This document shows positions 18,769 through 30,072 of a DNA stretch of 64,000 nucleotides, piece by piece; the stretch's first letter is position 1; each line of letters starts with the position of its first letter. This stretch comes from Psychromonas sp. SA13A (GTDB lineage: Bacteria; Pseudomonadota; Gammaproteobacteria; Enterobacterales; Psychromonadaceae), in NCBI RefSeq assembly GCF_011378715.1, contig NZ_WTKU01000018.1:25498-89497 (forward strand). Reading direction: 5' to 3'. A program made the translations under genes and the position numbers. The notes beneath the pieces were generated by a model that was not told where the DNA came from, ran no database searches, and was given only the letters and a program-made list of their open reading frames with translations.

Positions 18769-20490
18769 TTAACTAATTCCTTTAGCTCGATTGAAATCGT
18801 TAACTAAGGCTTCAATTTCAGCAGCAGTTGCCATTGAAAGGGCTTTATCAGCGAGTTCTTTAGCATCAGCAAAATTAGTGCTGCGAATAATTTTTTTCAC
18901 GGTTGGTATTGAGATAGCACTCATAGAGAACTCATCTAATCCCATACCTAATAGCAATAGTGTTGCATGCTCGTCACCCGCTAATTCACCACACATACCC
19001 GTCCATTTTCCGGCTGCATGTGAAGCATCAATAACGGTCTTAATAATCGTTAACACCGATGGTGAAAGTGGATTATATAAATCAGAAATTAGTTCATTAC
19101 CACGGTCTACAGCAAGTGTATATTGTGTTAAATCGTTTGTACCGATACTGAAAAAATCGACTTCTTTAATTAAATGATGAGCAATCGCAGCTGCTGCTGG
19201 TGTCTCAATCATTACGCCAATTTCAATTTCTTCATCAAAGGCAAGATTTTCATTACGCAATTCTGTTTTCAACAATTCTAAAATATCTTTTAGCTTGCGA
19301 ACTTCTTCTACTGAAATGATCATCGGGAACATGATACGGATCTTACCAAATGCAGAAGCACGAAGTAGAGCACGTAATTGTGGGTTCATTATTTCAGGGC
19401 GGTCGAAACAAATTCGAATTGCACGCCATCCTAAAAATGGGTTTAATTCAGCAGGAAGATTTAGGTAAGGTAAGTCCTTATCACCACCAATATCCATAGT
19501 ACGGATAATACAAGGTTTGCCTTCCATTGCTTCAACTACATCTTTATAAGCAACAAATTGCTCATCTTCAGTAGGTAGTTGATCGCGGTCCATGAATAAA
19601 AATTCTGTGCGGTATAAACCAACACATTCAGCGCCATTTCGTTTAGCGCCATCGGTATCTTTTACCGAACCAACATTTGACCCTACTTCTACTTGATGAC
19701 CATCTAAAGTCATAGCAGGTAAGTCTTTTAATTTAGCAAGTTCAGCTTTTTCTTCTAAGAAGGCATCACGTACCAATTTAGCTTCAGCCAATTGTGCTTT
19801 ATTTGGATTAATAATGATTTTATTATTCAAGGCATCAAGAATAATCATGTCACCATTTTTCACACATTTTGTAATATCATTAGTACCAACAATCGCTGGA
19901 ATTTCTAATGAGCGTGCCATAATTGATGTGTGTGAAGTACGGCCACCGATATCAGTGATAAAACCTAATACTTTATCAAGATTAATCTGTGCTGTCTCAG
20001 AAGGCGTTAAGTCATTAGCTACTAAAATTACTTCTTCAGCGATATCACTTAAATTAACTAATTCAATGCCTAATACATTTTTAAGTAAACGATTGCCGAT
20101 ATCACGGAAATCCGCAGCACGTTCACGTAAATATGGGTCATCTAATTCTTGTAACATTTGTGCATTCTCTTCCACAATCGAGTTGATTGCGAAATCAGCT
20201 GTGCACTTATTTTTTTTCATATAGGCGATGATATCTTCTTCAAGCTCTTCATCTTCAAGGAGCATTATATGCCCTTCAAAGATAGCTTCTTTCTCTTCAC
20301 CAAATGTTTCAAGCGCTTTTTGCTTGACTATTTCTAGTTGAGCTGAAGTTTTTGCTCGGCCATCAACAAATCGAGTAATTTCGTGTTCAATATTGTCTAC
20401 TTTCTCAGTATTGAGAGAAATTTCGTCTTCTTGTAATAACAACGCTTTTGCAAACGTAATACCAGGGGATGCAAGTATGCCAGATATCAT
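18769..20490 (-). CDS. ptsI: Phosphoenolpyruvate-protein phosphotransferase (PTS enzyme I)
   Basis: A 573-residue enzyme that takes phosphate from PEP and gives it to HPr. His187 in [18 protein letters not shown] is the phosphorylated residue; the C-terminal PEP-binding barrel has [29 protein letters not shown] and MCGELAGDE with the active-site cysteine. Length is normal. It lies between ptsH and crr in the conserved operon. Confidence 0.97.
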   Translation of the reverse strand: MISGILASPGITFAKALLLQEDEISLNTEKVDNIEHEITRFVDGRAKTSAQLEIVKQKALETFGEEKEAIFEGHIMLLEDEELEEDIIAYMKKNKCTADFAINSIVEENAQMLQELDDPYLRERAADFRDIGNRLLKNVLGIELVNLSDIAEEVILVANDLTPSETAQINLDKVLGFITDIGGRTSHTSIMARSLEIPAIVGTNDITKCVKNGDMIILDALNNKIIINPNKAQLAEAKLVRDAFLEEKAELAKLKDLPAMTLDGHQVEVGSNVGSVKDTDGAKRNGAECVGLYRTEFLFMDRDQLPTEDEQFVAYKDVVEAMEGKPCIIRTMDIGGDKDLPYLNLPAELNPFLGWRAIRICFDRPEIMNPQLRALLRASAFGKIRIMFPMIISVEEVRKLKDILELLKTELRNENLAFDEEIEIGVMIETPAAAAIAHHLIKEVDFFSIGTNDLTQYTLAVDRGNELISDLYNPLSPSVLTIIKTVIDASHAAGKWTGMCGELAGDEHATLLLLGMGLDEFSMSAISIPTVKKIIRSTNFADAKELADKALSMATAAEIEALVNDFNRAKGIS

Positions 20491-20541
20491 AACCTATCCT
20501 TAAAAAACTACTGAATTTGATCTAATAAAAGATGTTTTGAA

Positions 20542-20799
20542 TTAAACTAAAGTTGCCATTAATTCAACTAAAGTATCAACAGCTTTTTGTTCGTCTGCGC
20601 CTTCAGCTTTGATGTTTACAGATGTACCTTGAGTTAAACCTAAAGTTTGTAGTTTGAAAAGGCTTTTAGCACTTGCAGACTTGCTGCCAACTTCAACAGA
20701 AATGTCAGATGCAAATGATTTTGCTTCCTTAACAAATTGTGCAGCAGGACGAGTATGAAGGCCATTTGGAGCTGTGATAGTTACTGTTTTTTGATACAT
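20542..20799 (-). CDS. ptsH: PTS phosphocarrier protein HPr
   Basis: An 85-residue HPr with His15 in [12 protein letters not shown] as the phosphorylated residue and the [15 protein letters not shown] helix around Ser46. It is the first gene of the pts operon. AAGGTG precedes the ATG. In gammaproteobacteria Ser46 is generally not a regulatory site. Confidence 0.97.
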   Translation of the reverse strand: MYQKTVTITAPNGLHTRPAAQFVKEAKSFASDISVEVGSKSASAKSLFKLQTLGLTQGTSVNIKAEGADEQKAVDTLVELMATLV

Positions 20800-21202
20800 G
20801 AGAGCACCTTATTTAAGTTTAAATGGTAATAACAATTAATTTAATGTCATTAAAAAAATAGTTATTAGCTGAAGTAAATTATAATAACAAGCTGATTAAA
20901 CATAAAAAACGATAAGAAAGTTTAGACATAGGTCAATATTTGTTTGAATAAATATTCACTTTCACTTTTCTGTTAATTTTATTCAGCTTTTTGTAATTAT
21001 AACAATTAAAAAATTGGATTTCATGATCCTAAATAAGACAGATAAGGTCAATGATTTTCTCTGAATAGGTGATGAAAACAAGGTATTATTCGTGTGTTTG
21101 TATGTTTTTTGGACTATGCGACCTGTAGGGATATTGGAAGTAAAAAAAAAGGTACTAAAAAGTACCTTTGTAAAATCATAAAGTCACATATTATTCTACG
21201 TT
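20800..21202. other. Intergenic region between cysK and ptsH
   Basis: Contains the cysK terminator at its right end and should contain the pts promoter. The sequence is AT-rich. No clear CRP site (TGTGA-N6-TCACA) or HexR dyad was found by eye. Confidence 0.5.
21142..21169 (-). terminator. Terminator of cysK
   Basis: On the minus strand AAAGGTACT / AGTACCTTT forms a 9-bp stem with a 4-nt loop followed by a T-run (A-run 21142-21150 on the plus strand). Confidence 0.8.
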
Positions 21203-22168
21203 TTATGCAAAGTTTTCGCCGTCAAATAGACCTGCAAATAATGCCGTTGATAAGTAACGCTCACCTGAACTAGGTAGTATTACGACAATATTTTTATCTT
21301 TGAATTCTGGTTGAGCAGCTAAACGTGCTGCGGCAACAACCGCTGCTCCTGAAGAAATACCAGCAAGGATACCTTCCTCTTCCATTAGGCGTCGAGCCAT
21401 TGAGATTGCATCTTCATTACTTACCGCTTCAGCTCTATCAATTAATGAGATATCTAAGTTTTTAGGAATAAATCCTGCGCCAATACCTTGTATTTTATGT
21501 GGACCCGGTTTGATCTCTTCGCCAGCTAATGTTTGAGATATAACCGGTGAATCTGTCGGTTCTACTGCCACACTAATAATTGCTTTGCCTTGTGTTTCTT
21601 TGATGTAACGACTAACGCCAGAAATCGTACCACCAGTACCCACACCAGCTACAAATACATCTATTTCACCGTCTGTATCATTCCAAATTTCAGGTCCTGT
21701 TGTTTGTTCGTGGATTTGCGGGTTAGCAGGATTATCAAATTGGCGTAAAACTAAGTATTTTCCTGGCGCTGATGCTGCTAGCTCTTCCGCTTTATTGATT
21801 GCGCCTTTCATGCCTAGTGCGCCTTCAGTCAATACTAAGTTTGCGCCTAATGCTTTTAATAATTTACGACGCTCAATACTCATTGTATTTGGCATTGTTA
21901 GGGTGATTTTATAACCACGTGCAGCTGCAACAAAAGCAAGTGCGATACCAGTATTACCGCTTGTTGCTTCAACTAATTCAACACCTTTAGTTAATGTGCC
22001 ATCTTTTTCCGCTGCATCAATCATGTTAGCGCCGATGCGATCTTTAACGCTGAAACTTGGGTTACGACTTTCAACCTTTACAAATACATTACCTGTAGTC
22101 ACATTGTTTAAACGTACTAACGGCGTATGACCGATGGTTTGTGAATTATCGCTAAAAATCTTACTCAT
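21203..22168 (-). CDS. cysK: Cysteine synthase A
   Basis: A 321-residue PLP enzyme joining O-acetylserine and sulfide. The PLP lysine is in [15 protein letters not shown], the phosphate cup is VGTGGTISG, the substrate loop is [11 protein letters not shown], and SGAAVVAA follows. It lies upstream of ptsH-ptsI-crr on the same strand as in E. coli, but its own terminator separates the two units. Confidence 0.95.
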   Translation of the reverse strand: MSKIFSDNSQTIGHTPLVRLNNVTTGNVFVKVESRNPSFSVKDRIGANMIDAAEKDGTLTKGVELVEATSGNTGIALAFVAAARGYKITLTMPNTMSIERRKLLKALGANLVLTEGALGMKGAINKAEELAASAPGKYLVLRQFDNPANPQIHEQTTGPEIWNDTDGEIDVFVAGVGTGGTISGVSRYIKETQGKAIISVAVEPTDSPVISQTLAGEEIKPGPHKIQGIGAGFIPKNLDISLIDRAEAVSNEDAISMARRLMEEEGILAGISSGAAVVAAARLAAQPEFKDKNIVVILPSSGERYLSTALFAGLFDGENFA

Positions 22169-22304
22169 AATGATGTTCCTATCCGTTGGGTTATTTAATA
22201 ATTAGTTCTTGATAGCATATCTAATGTTTGTAAATGGGGAAGTGAAATTTTGTTATACCATATAGGTTTTTGAGATAAGTTGTATTTTAGAGGGGGAAGA
22301 TAAG

Positions 22305-22895
22305 TTAAAAGCGTGATTCGAAACCAATTAAAGCTTGGCTTGCACCGTAACCTGGTAGGTTTCTATTAGAAATCAATACTTTGATTTTACTGTAAGGGGA
22401 TGTTTGAAAGCTAATACCGGCTCCAAGAGATAGTTCACTATTATAAATATCGAGGGCTTCGGAGTTTTCAATATATTCATATAAAGTACGGCCTGGTGAC
22501 ATATCTCGATGATTATCGTTACTAGGATCAGAGAACTTTCCAAATATCTCAAATTGAACTAATTGGCTGTTATTTGAAATGAACGGAACTGAAATTATTT
22601 CGTATTGTTTACTTTTTTTAAAGGTACTGTCTTTGATAGAAGTGTCGAAAGTTATGCGTTGATAAAAACCATTGAATGCAGAATCGAGGTAGTGATAAGT
22701 TGCTTCTGAAATATAATAAAATGAAGAGAAGGGCTTCTCCAAAAAATTAACTTTTTTCATGCTTAACTGGTAATCCAGTTGTAGTTGATTTTGGTTATTA
22801 TCTTGAGCAAAACTAACACTTGGAGTGACTAAGTAACTTAGCACCAATATTGTTAATTTTACTGAAGGTAACTTTAATCCAGACCACATACTCAA
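22305..22895 (-). CDS. Secreted protein, possibly a small outer-membrane protein, unknown function
   Basis: A 196-residue protein with a signal peptide (hydrophobic LTILVLSYLVTPSVSFA, likely cut before QDNN) and a mature part rich in alternating hydrophobic residues and aromatics. The C terminus ends in ALIGFESRF, with a terminal phenylalanine as in outer-membrane beta-barrels. I do not recognise the family. It sits alone between sbcB and cysK on the same strand. An 8- or 10-strand barrel or a periplasmic beta protein are both possible. Confidence 0.5.
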   Translation of the reverse strand: MSMWSGLKLPSVKLTILVLSYLVTPSVSFAQDNNQNQLQLDYQLSMKKVNFLEKPFSSFYYISEATYHYLDSAFNGFYQRITFDTSIKDSTFKKSKQYEIISVPFISNNSQLVQFEIFGKFSDPSNDNHRDMSPGRTLYEYIENSEALDIYNSELSLGAGISFQTSPYSKIKVLISNRNLPGYGASQALIGFESRF

Positions 22896-22984
22896 CTTGA
22901 TCGCTCCTTGATCTTCTTAATCCTAGTATGACAATTGCAGCACTTTGCTGTTAATCATTAATTGTAGAGTAATTTTGTTATTTT

Positions 22985-24415
22985 TTAACCATTTTCATTC
23001 AAAAACTCTAGATAATGTCCCAGTTTTTGTAAGATCTCTATCTTTTCAGCACTATGTTGATGCTCGATCGCCAAGATATTAAGACGTTCTACATAGTCAT
23101 TAGTATGATCAATCAGATAAGCTTCTCTATGTCTAGCCCACTTTTGTTGCTCTTCAATCGTCAGCGTTTGAGGATAATTTCTCGCTTTATATCGCCACCA
23201 AAGTGTAGCCAAGTTAGGATCGTCAAAATTAACTTCATGATTGATTATTTGCTGTGGAGAAAGAGCACAAATCGTTTTTGCTTGTTGTTTATCATTAGCC
23301 GTTGGAAAACCACCAGAATAGAGTTTTTGCTCTGGCTGCTGTTCCTTATTAATTTTGGCATCAGTATTAAATACTGATATCAGCTTCTCTACTAGCTGTC
23401 TGTTTGCCGAGAAAAAGTCCATAGAAAGGCGACATTGTTTAGCATCGACACCCAATTCTTTAGCTCTTTCTGCGGTTAATGTTTTTGCACTAGCGACGAT
23501 TGGACATTTATTAATATGAATAAGCTTTATAGGAGGTCTATTAATACCTTCAGGTAAATCATCCGTAGCGGTATATAAATAGGTTTGTAATTGTTCTACC
23601 GTTAAAGCAGCCAACTGTGAAAGATCTTTATTTAAATCAAGCACAATAACCGCATTGTTATTTGTCGGATGTTGAGCGATCGGAAGAATATAAGAACAAC
23701 AACCCTGTAGCGCAGAAAACATGCCGGAAATATGCACTAATGGTGTAAAAGTGCCGAGCTTAAGTTGTTCTAAAACTTTATTTTTTTGTCTCAGGCTATA
23801 ACAATATTCGTATAATTTAGGGTGCGTGTCCTTGATCAGTTTTGCCATCGCAATAGTGGCATAAACATCAGACATTGCATCATGTGCTTGTTGATGAGTT
23901 ATCTCATTTGCTTTAGTTAATAACTCTAATCTAAAGCTTGGTGCATCATTGTCATCAAATACCCACTCAATACCTTCCGGCCTAAGGGCATAACATGCGC
24001 GTACCATGTCGATAATATCCCAACGTGAGCAGCCATTTTGCCACTCTCTTTGGTAAGGATCGTGAAAATTTCGGTACAAAGTAAAGCGTGTAACTTCATC
24101 ATCAAAACGAATATTGTTGTAACCAACAACACAGGTTTGAGGTTGTTGGAATTGTTGCAATATGTTGAATATAAATTGATTTTCAAATTCACCATGTTGT
24201 AAAGCATGTTGAGGCGTTATTCCTGTCACTAAACAGGCCTCTGGTGCAGGTAAATAATCATTCGGTGGGCGGCAATACCACTCGTAAGGTTCTGAAATAA
24301 TATTTAAATCAAGATCCGTTCGAATTCCTGCAAATTGAGAAGGGCGGTCAGTGCCAGGGTTCAATCCAAATGTTTCATAATCGTGCCAAAAAAGGCTTGG
24401 AGATGCTTGATTCAT
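22985..24415 (-). CDS. sbcB: Exodeoxyribonuclease I
   Basis: A 476-residue 3'-5' single-strand DNA exonuclease of the DEDDh type. WHDYETFGLNPGTDRPSQFA has the first catalytic Asp-Glu pair, GYNNIRFDDEVTRF the second motif, and HDAMSDVYATIAMA the third with the catalytic His-Asp. Exo I acts in mismatch repair and recombination. Length matches E. coli SbcB. No operon partners. Confidence 0.95.
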   Translation of the reverse strand: MNQASPSLFWHDYETFGLNPGTDRPSQFAGIRTDLDLNIISEPYEWYCRPPNDYLPAPEACLVTGITPQHALQHGEFENQFIFNILQQFQQPQTCVVGYNNIRFDDEVTRFTLYRNFHDPYQREWQNGCSRWDIIDMVRACYALRPEGIEWVFDDNDAPSFRLELLTKANEITHQQAHDAMSDVYATIAMAKLIKDTHPKLYEYCYSLRQKNKVLEQLKLGTFTPLVHISGMFSALQGCCSYILPIAQHPTNNNAVIVLDLNKDLSQLAALTVEQLQTYLYTATDDLPEGINRPPIKLIHINKCPIVASAKTLTAERAKELGVDAKQCRLSMDFFSANRQLVEKLISVFNTDAKINKEQQPEQKLYSGGFPTANDKQQAKTICALSPQQIINHEVNFDDPNLATLWWRYKARNYPQTLTIEEQQKWARHREAYLIDHTNDYVERLNILAIEHQHSAEKIEILQKLGHYLEFLNENG

Positions 24416-24952
24416 ATTCTTATATCCAAAATGTTCAGTTGTTATATTGTGGCTAATTTGATCCTAAAAAGCGAATCAATTGAACTTAATGCGGTTGAAT
24501 AATAAGTATTTACGAAACAATCATAATTTTTCAATACAATTAAGCTGATGCTCTTTGTATATGAAGGTTTTGTTGATGAATCGTGAGAATTGATCTGAAA
24601 AGTGACTGTTCTGTTATTGGACGTTGTTAGATGTTATTGAATGTTGCTCAATGTTATTTTTATGTTTCTTTAGATGGTCTCACTTTCATCTTTTAGTGTA
24701 TTAATTACAGTTTGGTTACTAAAGCACTAAGAATAACTTGTCTTTTTAAATATTTTTCTTCATGTAAAACATTTTAATAATGGGTAAACAGTAATGTGTC
24801 ATGAATGTCATTCGAGTGATTTTTTATTCTAAGAATAAGTTAAATGCGTTCATTTCAAGAATTAGTCGTCAATAACGACTTAGATTTAGAGATAAAAAAA
24901 AGCAACTTTAAACGATAAAAGCACGATTATATCCCGTAAATTTTGTAGCGAG

Positions 24953-25042
24953 TATTTAGCGTATTTACATATAGAGCTGAAATTAGATCTGGCACTTTGT
25001 TTGAGTAACTGCTTTGGTTATCTTACCGAGGGTTAGCTTTAA
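24953..25042 (-). pseudogene. Decayed copy of the gapA 3' end (outer copy)
   Basis: Read on the minus strand, this stretch aligns with the last 80 or so bases of gapA: by eye about three quarters of the first 60 aligned bases are identical. It translates to a disrupted version of the gapA C terminus, including YSNKVPDLI against YSNKVLDLI, with stop codons. It is not expressed as protein. Most likely an old tandem duplication now drifting. Confidence 0.7.
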
Positions 25043-25060
25043 CTAGTTTTTAATACTATT

Positions 25061-25232
25061 ACAGATACAAAAAGCTGCACTAGGTAGGCTTTATAATGCT
25101 AACTAATTAAACTTATTTAGCGTCATTTACTATAGGAGTGAGATTAGGTTTAGAACTTTGTTTTTATGTAATGTTAAACCGTTAGATTTCGTAATCGGAG
25201 CAAGATCCAACTACAAGAAGTTAGCTTTAACA
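25061..25232 (-). pseudogene. Decayed copy of the gapA 3' end and terminator (inner copy)
   Basis: Begins with a near copy of the gapA terminator region: ACAGATACAAAAA followed by TGCACTAGG and AGGCTTT, the same words as in 25239-25277. It continues with AAACTTATTTAG, then TTTAGAACTTTG and GATTTCGTAATCGGA, matching the gapA tail with insertions and substitutions. The stem of the duplicated terminator is no longer paired, so it has probably lost function. Confidence 0.7.
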
Positions 25233-25246
25233 TAAATTACAGATAC

Positions 25247-25270
25247 AAAAAAACCTGCACTAGGCAGGCT
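25247..25270 (-). terminator. Terminator of gapA
   Basis: On the minus strand CCTGC / GCAGG with a CTAGT loop is followed by seven T (25247-25253 as A on the plus strand). Confidence 0.75.
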
Positions 25271-25294
25271 TTTATAAATTCTATTTAAACAAAC

Positions 25295-26641
<1,347 letters not shown>

Positions 26642-27535
26642 TTATTTAATCACGGTTTTTAGTGTGTGAGATTGCCCTGATTCAACTAATACACCTTGTT
26701 TTGAAGTAATTGCTGATTCAATACACATCATTGTTTGGTAACCATCATCTGGCATATCAGCAAATGCAATTGCACCTTTTATCCACGGATTCCAAACTAC
26801 CACAGAGTCATTACCGGTGTTAGTCACTATTATTTTACGTTCATTATTTGCGTCATTAACAATAACATCACCTTCGTTGATTGCATAAATTGAATCAATA
26901 GGACCATCTATAGGTAATGTTTTTTCTGCATTCTTCTGTTTTCCTTCATCTAAGGAATCAGAATAAGTCGATGCTAAACCATCAATAGTACATTGAGTGA
27001 TATCAGCAACACATAAGTAAGAGTGCAAAGCACCACCATACTTGAAAGTATCGGTACCGGTATTTTGGGTAATTAGTGACAGTTCAACGTGGTCAGACAA
27101 AGAAGCTTTCAACGTTAATGTAAAATCATGATCCCAAATCGCTTTAGTTACTTCATTAGCTGATAGTGTGAATTCAAGGTCAATTGCATCGGATGTCTCA
27201 TCGATAATTGATACAGCCCACTTGCTGGTACGAGCAAAGCCATGCCCTGGTAATTTTTTGCTAAGGCTTTCTTCAGTATTACCAAACCAAGGCCAACAAA
27301 CAGGCACACCACCACGAATTGCTTTTTTATCATCAAACAAAGCCGTTTTGCTTAAATAAATAAGCGGTGCTTGCTGTTTTACTTGGAAGTGAATCAAATG
27401 TGCGCCATGTAAGGTAAATGCAGCATCAAATTTGGGGTGATTAATAATAATAAACTCAAAGCCTTTACTGTCCACTTGAAGTGAAACCTGTTCAGAGAGA
27501 GTTTTTGTTGTGTTAAGTCTCAAATGTGAAATCAT
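26642..27535 (-). CDS. yeaD: D-hexose-6-phosphate mutarotase (aldose-1-epimerase-like, YeaD family)
   Basis: A 297-residue beta-sandwich protein of the galactose mutarotase superfamily. AIRGGVPVCWPWFG and LPGHGFARTSKW are typical of the YeaD family, with the histidine and the later glutamate (CIESAI) as likely catalytic residues. It interconverts anomers of hexose-6-phosphates. It lies upstream of gapA on the same strand, as in E. coli, but a 354-bp gap makes separate transcription likely. Confidence 0.85.
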   Translation of the reverse strand: MISHLRLNTTKTLSEQVSLQVDSKGFEFIIINHPKFDAAFTLHGAHLIHFQVKQQAPLIYLSKTALFDDKKAIRGGVPVCWPWFGNTEESLSKKLPGHGFARTSKWAVSIIDETSDAIDLEFTLSANEVTKAIWDHDFTLTLKASLSDHVELSLITQNTGTDTFKYGGALHSYLCVADITQCTIDGLASTYSDSLDEGKQKNAEKTLPIDGPIDSIYAINEGDVIVNDANNERKIIVTNTGNDSVVVWNPWIKGAIAFADMPDDGYQTMMCIESAITSKQGVLVESGQSHTLKTVIK

Positions 27536-27838
27536 TTTTGTTCCCTATGTCATGAATTGTATGAAGTTCAGTTATGTTTTATTCATTCTACTATATTGTT
27601 TATTTAAATTAGTGAGCTAAATCATTTGCGAAGCTTGTTAATATAAAAGTGAAACAAATTTTGATATGGTTTTGAAAAGTAAATTATAAACATGCATAAG
27701 ATTTAATATTTTTAGTAAAATAACTATTTGATTAAGTTATTATCCACTGATGAATTCGTTATAAATTTTATCTATTTTGTTACACATTCATTTTTAATAT
27801 TAAAATCTAGCGATAAATTAACCATACATAGGTGTTTT
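27536..27838. other. Divergent promoter region between yeaD and malQ
   Basis: About 300 bp of AT-rich sequence with no gene. An upstream in-frame extension of malQ crosses the right part of it but lacks a ribosome binding site. No MalT box or CRP site was recognised. Confidence 0.5.
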
Positions 27839-30031
27839 ATGAATAGTTCTGCATTAGAGTCGTTTATGCAATTGAAAGGGATTGATCCAAATTTTGTTGA
27901 TGCGTGGGGGGCGCCTGCAACTGTTCTTGATGAAAGTATTAAAAATATTATCAATCATATGGGGTTTGATGCTTCGGATGAGCAAGCACTATCTGCACAT
28001 TATGAAGAACAAGAAACACAACATTGGTTGAGACTAATCGCTCCTGTCTCAGTGCAACAGCAGGCATCGGAATATCAACTTGAGGTGCATCTGCCTATTG
28101 ATTTTGTTACCGATCCTCTTATTTACAGAATCATCACGGAAGATGGTCAACAAATAGATACAACAATTACTGCAACAGATTTCCCATTATTAGGTAATAA
28201 AGATATAGGTGATGTTGAATTTCAACTATATCAAGTTACTTTACCCACTGAGTTAGCCATCGGTTATCACCAACTCAATTTATTGGAACAGGGTAATGAT
28301 GAACCATTAGCCAATATGGCTTTAATTATTACTCCAAGTGCTTGTTTTACGCCGAAGGCGATGCAAGAAGGTAAAAAACTATGGGGCACCAGTGTTCAAC
28401 TATATTGTTTGAAAAGTCAAAATAACTGGGGTATCGGTGATTTCTCAGACTTGAAGTCATTATTGACTAAAACAGCGCAAAGCGGTGGCGACTTCATCGG
28501 CTTAAACCCAATCCATGCGCTTAGCCCTGCACAACCTAACAATGCAAGTCCCTACAGTCCTTCATCACGTAAGTGGTTAAATATCCTTTATACCGATATT
28601 CATGCGGTTCCTGAATTTGAACATTGCAAAACGTTAAAAGATAAATTAGCAACCAGTGATTTTCAGCAACAATTAAGTTCGCTGCGAGCGACTGAATGGG
28701 TAGATTACGAGAATGTTACTGCATTAAAATTGAGTGCATTACGTGACTTGTTTGCAACCTTAAATGATGGACAATCGGTAAATAATCTACGTTTGCAGGC
28801 ACTTAATGAGTTTGTAGAAGAAAAGGGCGATTCATTAAAGCAGCAAGCTGCTTTCGATGCTCTGCAGTTTAAGTTTTTGGCTGAAAACGAGCAAGCTTGG
28901 GGATGGCCTGTATGGCCGGAAGGTTTTCAATCATTCGCTACACCTGAAACCCAACAATGGTGCTTAGAAAATGAAGCTGAAATTTTATTTTGGTGTTATT
29001 GCCAATGGCTCACAGAAACGCAATTAGCAGAAGCTGATGAACTTGCAAAATCATTAGGCATGACTCTAGGTATTTATCGTGATCTGGCCGTTGGCGTGAG
29101 TAAGAATAGCAGTGAAATATGGGCTAATCATGAACTTTATTATGAAAATATTAGTATTGGTGCGCCACCTGATATTTTAGGTCCTTTAGGTCAAAGTTGG
29201 GGACTACCTCCGCTGTCTCCAGATAAGTTATTTGAAACTGGCTATCAACCTTTTATTGAATTACTACAATCAAATATGAGTCATTGTGGCGCATTACGTA
29301 TTGACCATGTGATGGCTCTATTAAGACTTTGGTGGGTTCCTGAAGGTGCACCTGCTGGTTGTGGTGCTTATATTTATTACAATATTTATGACATGTTAAA
29401 TTTATTGGCATTAGAAAGTGTGCGTAATCAATGTCTAGTTATTGGTGAAGATTTAGGGACCGTTCCTGATGGTATGGATGAACTACTTAAAGAAGCCGGC
29501 GTTTATTCCTATAAAGTGTTTTTCTTTGAGCAAGCTGAAGATGGCGGTTTTCTATCCCCATCACATTATATTCAACAGGCGATGGCTACGTTATCAACCC
29601 ATGATATGCCGACAATTAAAGGATATTGGCATTGTGAAGATTTGTATTTAGGCAAAAGTTTAGGTTTATATCCAGACCCCGCTGTGTTGGAAAAGCTATT
29701 TCGTGACCGTGTAGAGTGCAAGCAACAGATTCTCGATAGCTTACATGGGCATGGTAGTTTACCTGAAAATTACAACCGAGACGCCAATACTACTGGCATG
29801 GATCAAGTATTGAACTTTGCGTTACAAAAACACCTTGCGGCGGGCAGTGCTTCATTGTTAAGTTTGCAGCTAGAAGATTTTTTAGAAATGGATCAACCAG
29901 TTAATGTGCCTGGCACAAGCGATGAATATAAAAACTGGCAACGGAAATTATCTAAAAATTTAGACGCTATTTTTGCTGACTCAGCTATTCAGTGCCTATT
30001 GAAAGATTTGACAGAAGCAAGATCTAAATAA
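27839..30031 (+). CDS. malQ: 4-alpha-glucanotransferase
   Basis: A 730-residue GH77 amylomaltase that moves glucan chains between maltodextrins. Recognised by the GH77 core: WGTSVQLYCLKSQNNWGIGD, PSSRKWLN, GIYRDLAVGVS (catalytic Asp), ALRIDHVMALLRLWWVP, VIGEDLGTVP (catalytic Glu) and LSTHDMPTI. The N-terminal extension before the barrel is usual for gammaproteobacterial MalQ. The ATG at 27839 is chosen over a more upstream start because AGGTG precedes it. It is the first gene of malQ-glgB-glgX. Confidence 0.95.
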   Translation: MNSSALESFMQLKGIDPNFVDAWGAPATVLDESIKNIINHMGFDASDEQALSAHYEEQETQHWLRLIAPVSVQQQASEYQLEVHLPIDFVTDPLIYRIITEDGQQIDTTITATDFPLLGNKDIGDVEFQLYQVTLPTELAIGYHQLNLLEQGNDEPLANMALIITPSACFTPKAMQEGKKLWGTSVQLYCLKSQNNWGIGDFSDLKSLLTKTAQSGGDFIGLNPIHALSPAQPNNASPYSPSSRKWLNILYTDIHAVPEFEHCKTLKDKLATSDFQQQLSSLRATEWVDYENVTALKLSALRDLFATLNDGQSVNNLRLQALNEFVEEKGDSLKQQAAFDALQFKFLAENEQAWGWPVWPEGFQSFATPETQQWCLENEAEILFWCYCQWLTETQLAEADELAKSLGMTLGIYRDLAVGVSKNSSEIWANHELYYENISIGAPPDILGPLGQSWGLPPLSPDKLFETGYQPFIELLQSNMSHCGALRIDHVMALLRLWWVPEGAPAGCGAYIYYNIYDMLNLLALESVRNQCLVIGEDLGTVPDGMDELLKEAGVYSYKVFFFEQAEDGGFLSPSHYIQQAMATLSTHDMPTIKGYWHCEDLYLGKSLGLYPDPAVLEKLFRDRVECKQQILDSLHGHGSLPENYNRDANTTGMDQVLNFALQKHLAAGSASLLSLQLEDFLEMDQPVNVPGTSDEYKNWQRKLSKNLDAIFADSAIQCLLKDLTEARSK

Positions 30032-30072
30032 TCAGACATTAGGCTAAATAAACTTCGGATTAGGTATTTAAA

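Larger units (their letters stand above)
24416..25294. other. Long intergenic region holding decayed gapA 3' copies
   Basis: An 879-bp region between sbcB and gapA without a plausible gene. The right 350 bp hold two decayed copies of the gapA tail and its terminator, annotated separately. The left 500 bp should include the sbcB promoter; nothing else was recognised there. Confidence 0.6.

Noticed and set aside
20820..21141. HexR or CRP operator before ptsH
   Set aside because: A TGTAATTATAACAAT word near 20993 matches only half of the HexR dyad, and no TGTGA-N6-TCACA site was seen.
27728..27838. Upstream extension of malQ
   Set aside because: The internal ATG at 27839 has AGGTG and fits the family; the extension has no ribosome binding site.
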